Assembly (NCBI GenBank): GCA_946811695.1 | Contig: OX328131.1 | Location: 13,426,255 to 13,490,254 of the forward strand | DNA: 64,000 bases | Source of the DNA: Gonocerus acuteangulatus | Taxonomy: Eukaryota; Arthropoda; Insecta; Hemiptera; Coreidae | Reading direction: 5' to 3' | Shown here: piece by piece, positions 34,264 through 44,200 of the stretch | Layout of the letters: every line of letters begins with the position of its first letter | Numbering within the stretch: position 1 is the stretch's first letter | Notes under the pieces: model-generated | The model's database searches: none | The model's input: the letters and a program-made list of their open reading frames with translations, nothing else | What the model was told of the DNA's origin: nothing | Program-made: the position numbers and the translations under genes

Positions 34264-34264
<1 letters not shown>
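33771..34264 (-). mobile_element. HelC copy (Helitron), minus orientation
   Basis: On the minus strand it ends CACGCCAGTAACAGCTAG with T next (A at 33770 on +). Its other end is ATATAAATCACGTGTCTGTC leading out of (AT)n. Inside are three diverged direct repeats of about 110 bp (33950, 34038, 34145), each ending in a GGATTTGTATAAGGAACAAA-like block. Same family as 47524-48168. No protein frame. Confidence 0.8.

Positions 34265-34319
<55 letters not shown>
34265..34319. repeat. (AT)n microsatellite at HelC 5' end
   Basis: TA repeat joining the HelC 5' end to the hammerhead-bearing inverted repeat. Confidence 0.95.
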
Positions 34320-34321
<2 letters not shown>

Positions 34322-34325
34322 TTTT

Positions 34326-34550
34326 TTATCCTAGAAGGCATAGGGTCGTTAAAGCAGTCTTCCCTTTTTTATCCCTTATCAGTAATAAGCCGGACTCCAG
34401 AGGGAGTACTTGGGAACGAGAGGACTTCCTTGCAAGAAGTGCCCCTGAAGAGGTGCGAAGAAAAGACGCACGAAACATGTCGGGCCCAATAAATAAAGTA
34501 GTATAAAAAAAGGGAAGACTGCATTAATGACCCTATGCCTACTAGGATAA
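34326..34550. repeat. Inverted repeat enclosing a hammerhead-like motif
   Basis: Left arm 34326-34370 (TTATCCTAGAAGGCATAGGG, TCGTTAAAGCAGTCTTCCC) pairs with right arm 34503-34550 (GGGAAGACTGCATTAATGA, CCCTATGCCTACTAGGATAA). The enclosed 130 bp carries the hammerhead-like core at 34441-34487. The layout parallels 11381-11705. Confidence 0.85.
34441..34487 (+). ncRNA. Hammerhead-like ribozyme, best of three in window
   Basis: Helix I GCCC (441-444) with GGGC (482-485). Core CTGAAGA (445-451). Helix II GTGCG (453-457) with CGCAC (467-471) around AAGAAAAGA. GAAA (472-475). A 2-bp helix III in the palindrome ACATGT, and GTC at 479-481 as the predicted cleavage site just before GGGC. The self-complementary helix III suits a dimeric minimal type I hammerhead as described for Penelope-like elements and retrozymes. 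One extra G (452) precedes helix II. Confidence 0.6.
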
Positions 34551-34814
34551 ATATATAATATATAGGATATAAATATACGGTGGAACATGGATAATTCGAA
34601 CTTCGATAATTCGAAATCGTCTTTAATTAGAATATTTCTCGTGGTCCCTAGAATTTAGGGCAAAAACAATGTAAAAAAATCGTGGTTAATTCGAATAAAA
34701 TTTTGGATAATTCGAATTTTTTACGAGCCCGTACCTCCAAGGGGAAGTGGACAGAGAGGCAGTCAATCTTAAATCCTGTGAAAATATTCTGCCCTCGGGT
34801 AAAGCGGATAGTAA

Positions 34815-35129
34815 CCAAAAGGACTAACAACCCACTCATACAGACTTACTCAGCTTCTAACAGGACACGGACAAGTAAATTCTTACCTCCACAGATTTAG
34901 AATTAGAGACTCAGCCGCATGCCCTTGTGACGAATATACAGAACAGACATACACACACCTTTTATACGACTGCAGACTCACCGATGACTACAGACTGGAG
35001 CTGGAACGTGTGGTTACAGGAGCCGGAAACCAGTGGCCGGCGAGCCCTGCACTGCTGTACAGGAACTTCAAGGGAGCTCTGATAACCTTCAGCAACCACA
35101 TCACGGAGAACCGAAGTCTTCAAAGATAG
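34815..35129 (+). pseudogene. Non-LTR retrotransposon ORF2, C-terminal end
   Basis: One frame of 104 codons from the truncation point to TAG reads PKGLTTHSYRLTQLLTGHG, then YLHRFRIRDSAACPCDE, YTHLLYDC and a tail ending ENRSLQR. LTGHG...YL.RF.lRDS..CpC...(x)n..H.l..C is the conserved region after RNase H in R1/Jockey-like elements, including the CxC/H/C metal-binding pattern. It lacks the endonuclease, RT and RNase H, so it is non-functional. Clade not assigned. Confidence 0.9.
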
Positions 35130-35759
35130 GAAGAATCACTTCCTTCATTTAATTTATTTATTTATTTATTTATTTTTAATAATCTTATCTATTTTTAAAT
35201 GTCCTCAGTTTAATTAATTTATTAAACGAGTTTAATACATTCATTAAGTTTAATTTCAATTTTTATTTGTAATCTTGAACTAATAATCGTCTTTATTTTA
35301 TTTTATTCTTTCTTTTTTTTTTTTTTTTTTCTTTTTTATCATCTACATATAATCTATTTTTTTACATATAATGTTCTCAGTTTAATTAATTTATTAAATA
35401 ATTTTAATACATTCATTAAGTTAATTTTAATTATCTTCTTTTTTTTTTTTTTCTTCTTTCTAATTGTAATTTTGAATTAATAATCTTACTTATTTATTTA
35501 CTTTTTCTCTACAGATAATCTATGTTTTTAGTTTAATTAATTTATTTAATCATCTTAATACATTCATTAAGCTAAACTTTAACACTTTAATTGTAATTTC
35601 TAATTAATAATCTTATTTATGTTTATTTTTTTTTCTACATATAAAACTATTAAATCATTTAAGTAAACTGTAAAATATTGTATAGAAAATACATGCGATA
35701 TGTAATGCATGGGGCATGTAGTAAATAAACGGCCATACCTCAGGGTTACTGGGGTATGG

Positions 35760-35827
<68 letters not shown>
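34815..35827 (+). mobile_element. 5'-truncated non-LTR retrotransposon insertion
   Basis: Flanked by an exact duplication AGCGGATAGTAA (34803-34814 and 35828-35839). Begins inside the ORF, carries about 630 bp of AT-rich 3' UTR, a terminal hairpin CCATACC...GGTATGG near 35735-35758 and an A tail of about 70. Removing it restores Tigger sequence. The long pure tail suggests recent insertion. Confidence 0.95.
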
Positions 35828-35829
<2 letters not shown>

Positions 35830-35857
35830 CGGATAGTAAGATAAGAAGAAGCGCGTC

Positions 35858-36121
35858 GGTCTCATAGACTAGTTCTTGGACTCTAGGAGTTCTGGAAAGT
35901 GGTGGGTCGAGGTCTCATAGTCTAGTTCTTGGACTCTAGGAGTTCTGGAAAGTGGTGGGTCGAGGTCTCATAGTCTAGTTCTTGGACTCTAGGAGTTCTG
36001 GAAAGTGGTGGGTCGAGGTCTCATAGTCTAGTTCTTGGACTCTAGGAGTTCTGCAAAGTGGTGGGTCGAGGTCTCATAGTCTAGTTCTTGGACTCTAGGA
36101 GTTCTGGAAAGTGGTGGGTCG
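35858..36121. repeat. Tandem array, 53-bp unit, 5 copies
   Basis: GGTCTCATAGTCTAGTTCTT recurs at 35858, 35911, 35964, 36017 and 36070, nearly identical. The unit includes GGTGGGTCGAG, faintly B-box-like. It sits within the Tigger interior just after the retrotransposon's target duplication. Confidence 0.97.
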
Positions 36122-36348
36122 CGCTTCCTCCCTTCCAGGGGTTGTTATAATTACAACCTGTCCTTTATCGTAGAATTCCCTGCCACCTTCATTTCTTATT
36201 CATTTTTTTTTTTCATTTCATTATAAGGGCTTCACAACTATAGCTATGAGCCCGTCTTAGTCAGTTATAAATCAGTCCTAGATCTGTTGTATTGTTTGTG
36301 CCTTGAATTTCTGGTGTACAGTGGAGTTCTGTGAGTTGTTGATTTAAG

Positions 36349-36525
36349 ATGTCGAAGCATGGAAGTTATAAATCTTTAACGCTGTCAGAGAAAATAGCTG
36401 TAATTAAAGAAGTTGAAAAAGGAATAAAGAAAAATATGAAATTGCAGAGGCCTTAGGAATTCCTCCCAACACTTTACCAACTTACCTGAAAAATAAAGAA
36501 AAAAATCTTGCCAGTGAAAATGACT
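36349..36525 (+). pseudogene. pogo-type transposase N-terminal HTH remnant
   Basis: ATG at 36349 opens MSKHGSYKSLTLSEKIAVIK and continues EVEKG. After a frameshift near 36430 it reads KYEIAEALGIPPNTLPTYLK then NKEKNLASEND. This is the CENP-B/pogo N-terminal helix-turn-helix (L-S-x-x-E-K-x-x-V-I-K...I-A...G-I-P-x-x-T-L...K-N-K). It binds the transposon ends in active relatives. The DDE catalytic part is gone; T-rich 3' sequence follows at once. Confidence 0.9.
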
Positions 36526-36774
36526 TTTTTTTCAAAACAACAGACTTTTATTTTTAATTTTTTGATAGATTATGTATTACTTATATACCTAATCGTCAAT
36601 TCATGAAATGTTTGGTTTTCTTTAAATAAAATGTATTTTTTTAAATTAAAAAATGTGAAAATATGAAGTTCGCTTTTTTAGCCCTTTATTTTCAAAAACT
36701 TTTGTAATTCGAATTTTGGATAATTCGAAATTTTTTACCGGTCCCTAGAGTTTCGAATTATCCAAGTTCTACTG

Positions 36775-38117
36775 TATACACACACACATATATATATATA
36801 TATAAAAGAAATAGGTATAGACTTGCTGGATTTAATGTTCTCCAAATCCAAGGAAAAACTCATTTCCCACTAACAAAGAATATGTTTTCATACAGCGGAG
36901 GGATATAAAGCATGGATCCCTAAAGACAAATTGGAAATACGTCCCCCCCCTTCCCAATCCTCTGGGATAAAAATGAAAAAAAAAAAAACATACCAACCAT
37001 AGAAAGGAATAACACATCGGAAATATCCAAATAAACAAGGATTGGAAAAAAAAATGGAGTGTAAATGAAAGATTCTTCCAATATTTCTATTTGGCCGAAA
37101 GAAAGTGAATACTTTCTGAAAGGTAACGGAAGAGTAAAATTTCATTTCTTCTTTCGACAGAGAATTATCTAATGTTTTATCATTCATATTTCTTGAAGGA
37201 AGTAATTGCCTTTTCACAATTCGTCAAACAACCCTTTTTTCACGAAGATATCTTTCTTATGAACAATATTGCTTTTCATGAAAAATATTAATTTTTGTTT
37301 AATTTGTTCCTATCGTTCCATCGAAAAAAAATCTTTGAGCTGTATTAATTACACTCTTCAAAGAAAATAAAAAGTTTATTTTCACTTACTCACATATATC
37401 TTACAATTTCATGATACTATATGAAAACAGATACTTTTAATCAAATTAATTCTGTACATACAATTTTTATGTATATATATCATAGAAAATATTGATTTTT
37501 CTTTTTCTTTTTTTTTTTGCCTGTTTCATTTTGATAACACCCGTCGTTTTGTCTTTAGGAATAATCTTCTGACAATCTAATTAATTTAATTTTTTAAAGC
37601 AAAAATTAATTGTACATTTTTATCCATAAATAGAAATTTTCGAACGGCAGTACGTTGACAATTGTCGACATTCTGTCTTTCACAAATTTATTTTTATGAT
37701 TGAAATTCATTTTTTTTTTAAATAAATATTAATTTTACTTTATAAAACAAATATTAATTTTGCTTTTTAATACAAATATTGAATTTACAAGTACGGAATA
37801 GAATAACACTACCTTGATTGGCTATATTTTTTTTTTTACTGCCTTCCTTATGTGGCTTCTTCGAAGATTATCATCCTTTGCTAAGTCCTTAATTTTGTCG
37901 CCATTGTTTTTGACTGTGCATCGGGTGCGTGAACACTGGTGTGCGTGAAGAAGTTGCTATTTTATTATTGTTGTGTAAATATTACAGCGAAAGAATCAAA
38001 ATAATTTTTTCTGTTGTAGCCAATAACATATTATTATTATATTTTTTTTTTAATGAAAACACACATTATTTTTCATGATATAATCAATAAACGTGATTCG
38101 TGTTCGTTTCATTAAAA

Positions 38118-38119
<2 letters not shown>
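36775..38119. other. Unclassified AT-rich sequence
   Basis: (AT)n at 36787-36804, many T runs. A 109-codon minus-strand frame (36888-37217) shows no domain. No gene supported. Confidence 0.45.
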
Positions 38120-38165
<46 letters not shown>

Positions 38166-38166
<1 letters not shown>

Positions 38167-38335
38167 GAGACCCTGTAGCTGTGAGTGTTAAGGCCTGAGC
38201 AATTAACGCTCCTGCCAAGGGTTGTGGGTTCTATTCCCACTATAGAGTGGTGGCTTTTCTTGAGAAAAAAGAATAGGCATCAGCCCTATCCTGGCTAGTA
38301 AAGGGTGGTAACCAATGGATAACCCGTCCTAAAAT
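38166..38335 (+). mobile_element. SINE-L copy, tRNA-Leu/Ser-like head
   Basis: GGAGACCCTGTAGCTGTGAG, GTTGTGGGTTCTATTCCCAC (B box with one change), then the shared body GGTGGCTTTTCTTGAGAAAA and GGTGGTAACCAATGGATAAC. A T run of about 46 bases (38120-38165) abuts its 5' side. Confidence 0.85.
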
Positions 38336-39224
38336 TCTTAGTTAATTATAATGAACTTTTAAATTCGACTTGACCTCAGAATTTTGCTTTTTTAGGGGGG
38401 GGGGGAGGACGGATAATACTTAAAAAAATACAGTAATGAACTTTAAAATTTTAATAAATAAATGAATAATTTTTATTTTAAATTAAACATTATGTACTGA
38501 ATACATTGAATACGTACGTAAATAGCTGTCTTTAATTACAACATCCCGTATGATATGCATGAACTCCTAGGCAATGATAGCCAATACATCAACACTATAC
38601 TGACCTACCTCAAGAATACAGGACTATACAACCTTATTTGATGAACGTCTGCAATGTTGGCTTATAAGATATTATATTTCCATTGATACTAAGGACTATT
38701 TATAGGTGAACCCTACGTCTAAACCATTACATAACCACACACACTTCCAACACCATGCTGATTTCCTGGGATAGCTAAGTTCGGAGGATACTGTTCTTTG
38801 TGTTGTCGCCATTGAAGCGGGACACAAAAAATAAAATAAAAAAAAATAAAATAAAATAATTACCAATTTGTCACATGTGGGGCGGATAAATTATTTATAA
38901 TGAATTCCTTCTCAGTCTCGTCTCCTTCAATGTAAAACGCCTAACAAACATTGCTGCAGAAGGCCATTGTAACTAAGGAATTTGAATAATATGAAAAATA
39001 TAATGATAAACACAAAATGTTAATTCACAAAATTATGACACCGTTTATTTATTTATTTATTGTGAGTATCGCAACGGAGGCGACGAGCTCATTAAAACGA
39101 CAGAATCAAAGGCAGTTTTGTCAAATGACACCATTTTGCGCAGTGACTGTAAATTAGAGGCACTCTGGGAAATTCAGAGCTGCTTTAATAAGGTTTAAGG
39201 TCATTTGTATACTAATAACACCTA
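38336..39224. other. Unclassified sequence
   Basis: A G homopolymer at 38395-38405; mostly AT-rich. 38740-38830 is more balanced but unrecognised. Confidence 0.4.
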
Positions 39225-39310
39225 GACTGCGGCATGACGCCACTTGTTCGTCGTCACGAACCCCTCGCTGCGGTGGCATGACGCTGCATGTGCGTCATGG
39301 GAGCACGCTG
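39225..39310. repeat. GC/CpG-richer patch with perfect 8-bp hairpin
   Basis: CATGACGC-TGCATGT-GCGTCATG forms a perfect stem; GGCATGACGCC occurs again just upstream. The patch precedes a candidate first exon, so it could be promoter-proximal. GCATGACGC-type palindromes also occur in transposon ends. Confidence 0.5.
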
Positions 39311-39476
39311 GGAGAAAAAGTTGAACAGTTTTAGGGCTCGGCTACAAACCTCCAGGCTGGTTTATTCGTTCCCCCGTCGTCTCAGGGAGTGTTTTGAGTG
39401 CCTTATATTCTGGAATCGTTAAGGGCTCAGAGCTTTCTGTGAATCATCGCAGAAGTTTCTTCACCACGTGTCCGTC

Positions 39477-39524
39477 ATGGTTAAAAACCTGTTTCTGAAG
39501 GAAATTATCCAGAATTTCCAATGG
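39477..39524 (+). CDS. Candidate first coding exon (16 codons) with 5' splice site
   Basis: ATGG in a reasonable start context (CCGTCATGG) opens MVKNLFLKEIIQNFQW and ends exactly at TGG|GTAAGT, a strong donor. Upstream 39330-39476 is more balanced in composition, holds a CACGTG box at 39464 and lies beside the CpG-richer hairpin patch. A pyrimidine-rich acceptor-like site (TTTATTTCCCTGGCAG) occurs near 40913, but joining there in frame meets a stop after two codons. The downstream gene is therefore not established and no product can be named. Confidence 0.3.
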
Positions 39525-39630
39525 GTAAGTTATTTTTTCACATTAACAAATGAAATCATAAAATCAAAACAAAAAAATTACCATTTTTTTGGATGATTTG
39601 GGGTTTACCGCCCAAGCAGTCAAAGTGTTA

Positions 39631-40376
39631 TGTATAGGACAGTTCTGGATTTGTTCTAAGGGTGCGTTTACATCTGACACTTCTCGCAGGAAATAAATGT
39701 CAGGTGTCGGATAGATATTCTCTTGAAGGTTTACATACTGACAGAAATAGCTAGACATTTATGTCATGGATATGTATAGGACAGTTCTGGATTTGTTCTA
39801 AGGGTGCGTTTACATCTGACACTTCTCGCAGGAAATAAATGTCAGGTGTCGGATAGATATTCTCTTGAAGGTTTACATACTGACAGAAATAGCTAGACAT
39901 TTATGTCATGGATTTGTATAGGACAGTTCTGGATTTGTTCTAAGGGTGCGTTTACATCTGACACTTCTCGCAGGAAATAAATGTCAGGTGTCGGATAGAT
40001 ATTCTCTTGAAGGTTTACATACTGACAGAAATAGCTAGACATTTATGTCATGGATATGTATAGGACAGTTCTGGATTTGTTCTAAGGGTGCGTTTACATC
40101 TGACACTTCTCGCAGGAAATAAATGTCAGGTGTCGGATAGATATTCTCTTGAAGGTTTACATACTGACAGAAATAGCTAGACATTTATGTCATGGATATG
40201 TATAGGACAGTTCTGGATTTGTTCTAAGGGTGCGTTTACATCTGACACTTCTCGCAGGAAATAAATGTCAGGTGTCGGATAGATATTCTCTTGAAGGTTT
40301 ACATACTGACAGAAATAGCTAGACATTTATGTCATGGATATGTATAGGACAGTTCTGCATTTGTTCTAATTTGCGA
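39631..40376. repeat. Tandem array, 142-bp unit, 5 copies plus partial
   Basis: TGTATAGGACAGTTCTGG recurs at 39631, 39773, 39915, 40057 and 40199, and with one change at 40341. Units are almost identical. Each unit contains the motif TAAGGGTGCGTTTACA, which is also the end of the surrounding MITE, so the array duplicated a transposon end together with its flank. Confidence 0.97.
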
Positions 40377-40642
40377 TAAATTCACCAAAAGCAAAAATAA
40401 TCAGTGTTTACATCTGTTGGTATAGAAGTGTCGACAATACAGCTAGTAGCCAAGATATTTATCTCTGAAATTAAATTCTTCTCGGAAAAATCTGTGTTTA
40501 CACCTGGTGGTATAGAAGTGTCGACACTTATAGTTCGTGATAGAAATATATATCTCAGACAAAAATTGCTCATGGTTTGCACTAATCGCAATTTCTGTCT
40601 GATATAAATTTCCTGCAATAACTAGCAAGTGTAAACCCACCC
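39660..40642. mobile_element. PIF/Harbinger-like MITE containing the 142-bp array
   Basis: The left end GGGTGCGTTTACATCTG and right end GGGTGGGTTTACACTTG (reverse complement) form inverted repeats, each flanked by TAA (39657-39659, 40643-40645). A 3-bp TAA/TTA duplication and GGG-starting ends fit PIF/Harbinger-like elements. No transposase. Assignment is by ends only. Confidence 0.65.
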
Positions 40643-41289
40643 TAACGGAGGGTTAAGTAGATGATTAAATATTTGATGTAATATAAAATTGATTGAATTT
40701 TAGTGTTTAATTTTTACTGCTATCCGAAATAATTTCTAGAGGAAGATTTATTCGTTATCAGGCCAATGATAATATAAATTGAGAAATTGTAAGAAGTATT
40801 CCCGCTGAGTAAAGGATCATAATAACGGGGCTACCTTTAGGAAAGCTTATCCAGGATTACTATCGCCAAAACGGCGAGCGTTTCATGGAATTGTTTTTAT
40901 TTCCCTGGCAGAAAATGTAACAATTCAAGGGGAAAGAGGAGAAGAAGAACCGAGGATTGGAGTTAAATGGGGCCGTCCAATCGTCCACTAAGAGGATTTG
41001 GGAGAAAATAACGAGCGAGGATGACGTCACGAAAATGAAGGATATTGGAAAAGTAATGCTAGAAATGGAGGATATAATAGATATAATTTGAAAAGTGCTG
41101 GAATTTTATTTTCCGTCTGAGAAATGGACCGGGAAATTACAACGAGAAAAATCATTTGAGAACATGCATTTCTTGTAGGTTATAGCGATCTAAGGCCTTA
41201 AAAGCTCTGAGAAAATAGCTTTTACTAATCTAAAAAAGAATGGATAGAGAGAAATTAAAAATATCTTTGAGCTGCTTTTAGGACGTACA
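40643..41289. other. Unclassified, with a weak coding-like stretch
   Basis: 40925-41089 on + reads openly (KEEKKNRGLELNGAVQSSTK, RIWEKITSEDDVTKMKDIGK, VMLEMEDIIDII, then a stop) after an upstream TAA at 40920. Charged and helix-prone, unrecognised. It ends about 200 bp before the 48-bp array, so it could be a terminal exon or a distant source of the repeats. Confidence 0.3.
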
Positions 41290-44200
41290 TAAAAAGTTAA
41301 AATATCTCTCCCTATCAGCTGATCAAGATATTGGAACAAGCTTTTGAAAAAATCTCATCCGATGAGCTGAAGAAGATAACGGAGCGAATTTTCGTATATA
41401 TCTGTCCCGATCAGCTGATCAAGATATTGAATCGAGCTTTGGGATATATCTCTCCCGATCAGCTGATGAAGAGATTGGAAACCAGCTTCTGGATATATCT
41501 CTCCCGATCAGCTGATCATGTTATTGGAACGAGCTTTTGAAAATATCTCTACCGATGAGCTGATGAATATATTTGAACGAGCTTTTGGATACATTTCTCC
41601 CGATCAGCTGATCATGTTATTGGAACGAGCTTTTGAAAATATCTCTACCGATGAGCTGATAAATATATTGGAACGAGCTTTTGGATATATCTCTCTTGGT
41701 CAGCTGATCAAGATATTGAAACGAGCTTTTGGATACATTTCTCCCGATCAGCTGATCATGATATTGGAACGAGCTTTTGAAAATATCTCTACCGATGAGC
41801 TGATGAATATATTGGAACGAGCTTTTGGATATATCTCTCTCGGTCAGCTGATCAATATATTAAAACGAGCTTTTGGATACTTTTCCCCCGATCAGCTGAT
41901 CATGTTATTGGAATGAGCTTTTGAAAATATCTCTACCGATGAGCTGATGAATATATTGGAACGAGCTTTTGGATATATCTCTCTTGGTCAGCTGATCAAG
42001 ATATTGAAACGAGCTTTTAGATACATTTCTCCCGATCAGCTGATGAAGAGATTTAAACGAGCTTTTGGATTCATTTCTCCCTATCAGCTGATCAAGATAT
42101 TGGAACAAGCTTTTGAAAAAATCTCATCCGATGAGCTGAAGAAGATATCGTAGCGAATTTTCGTATATATCTGTCTCGATCAGCTGATCAAGATATTGAA
42201 TCGAGCTTTGGGATATGTCTCTCCCGATCAGCTGATGAAGAGATTGGAAACCAGCTTCTGGATATATCTCTCCCGATCAGCTGATCATGTTATTGGAACG
42301 AGCTTTTGAAAATATCTCTACCGATGAGCTGATTAATATATTGGAACGAGCTTTTGGATATATCTCGCTCGGTCAGCTGATCAATATATTAAAACGAGCT
42401 TTTGGATACTTTTCCCCCGATCAGCTGATCATGTTATTGGAACGAGCTTTTGAAAATATCTCTACCGATGAGCTGATGAATATATTGGAACGAACTTTTG
42501 GATATATCTCTCTTGGTCAGCTGATCAAGATATTGAAACGAGCTTTTAGATACATTTCTCCCGATCAGCTGATGAAGAGATTTAAACGAGCTTTTGGATT
42601 CATTTCTCCCTATCAGCTGATCAAGATATTGGAACAAGCTTTTGAAAAAATCTCATCCGATGAGCTGAAGAAGATATCGGAGCGAATTTTCGTATATATC
42701 TGTCTCGATCAGCTGATCAAGATATTGAATCGAGCTTTGGGATATATCTCTCCCGATCAGCTGATGAAGAGATTGGAAACCAGCTTCTGGATATATCTCT
42801 CTCGATCAGCTGATCAAGAAATTGGAACGAGTTTTTGGACATATCTATCTCGATCAGCTGATCGAGATATTGAAACGAGCTTTTGGATACATTTCTCCCG
42901 ATCAGCTGATCATGTTATTGGAACGAGCTTTTGAAAATATCTCTGCCGATGAGCTGATGAATATATTGGAACGAGCTTTTGGATATATCTCTCTTGGTCA
43001 GCTGATCAAGATATTGAAACGAGCTTTTGGATACATTTCCCCCGATCAGCTGATCATGTTATTGGAACGAGCTTTTGAAAATGTCTCTACCGATGAACTG
43101 ATGAATATATTGGAACGAGCTTTTGGATACATTTCTCCCGATCAGCTGATCATGTTATTGGAACGAGCTTTTAAAATATCTCTACCGATGAGCTGATAAA
43201 TATATTGGAACGAGCTTTTGGATATATCTCTCTTGGTCAGCTGATCAAGATATTGAAACGAGCTTTTGGATACATTTCCCCCGATCAGCTGATCATGTTA
43301 TTGGAACGAGCTTTTGAAAATATCTCTACCAATGAGCTGATGAATATATTGGAACGAGCTTTTGGATACATTTCTCCCGATCAGCTGATCATGTTATTGG
43401 AACGAGCTTTTGAAAATATCTCTACCGATGAGCTGATGAATATATTGGAACGAGCTATTGGATACATTTCCCCCGATCAGCTGATCATGTTACTGGAACG
43501 AGCCTTTGAAAATATCTCTACCGATGAGCTGATAAATATATTGGAACGAGCTTTTGGATATATCTCTCTTGGTCAGCTGATCAAGATATTGAAACGAGCT
43601 TTTGGATACATTTTTCCCGATCAGCTGATCATGTTATTGGAACGAGCTTTTGAAAATATCTCTACCGATGAGCTGATGAATATATTGGAACGAGCTTTTG
43701 GATACATTTCTCCCGATCAGCTGATCATGTTATTGGAACGAGCTTTTGAAAATATCTCTACCGATGAGCTGATGAATATATTGGAACGAGCTTTTGGATA
43801 TATCTCTCTCGGTCAGCTGATCAAGATATTAAAACGAGCTTTTGGATACATTTCCCCCGATCAGCTGATCATGTTATTGGAACGAGCTTTTGAAAATATC
43901 TCTACCGATGAGCTGATGAATATATTGGAACGAGCTTTTGGATATATCTCTCTCGGTCAGCTGATCAATATATTAAAACGAGCTTTTGGATACTTTTCCC
44001 CCGATCAGTTGATCATGTTATTGGAACGAGCTTTTGAAAATATCTCTACCGATGAGCTGATGAATATATTGGAACGAGCTTTTGGATACATTTCTCCCGA
44101 TCAGCTGATCATGTTATTGGAACGAGCTTTTGAAAATATCTCTACCGATGAGCAGATGAATATATTGGAACGAGCTTTTGGATACATTTCTTCCGATCAG

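Larger units (their letters stand above)
34578..36774 (+). mobile_element. pogo/Tigger-like DNA transposon, deleted and invaded
   Basis: The ends CGGTGGAACATGGATAATTC (left) and CAGTAGAACTTGGATAATTC (right, reverse complement) are matching terminal inverted repeats flanked by TA on both sides. They have the usual Tigger form CAGT.GAAC.T.GATAATTCGAA. Inside are a transposase N-terminal remnant (36349) and a non-LTR insertion (34815-35827). The catalytic domain is deleted. Confidence 0.9.

Noticed and set aside
41905..42637. Minus-strand frames in the 48-bp array as genes
   Set aside because: They mirror the palindromic unit. The plus-strand frame is longer and the minus-strand ones are broken more often.
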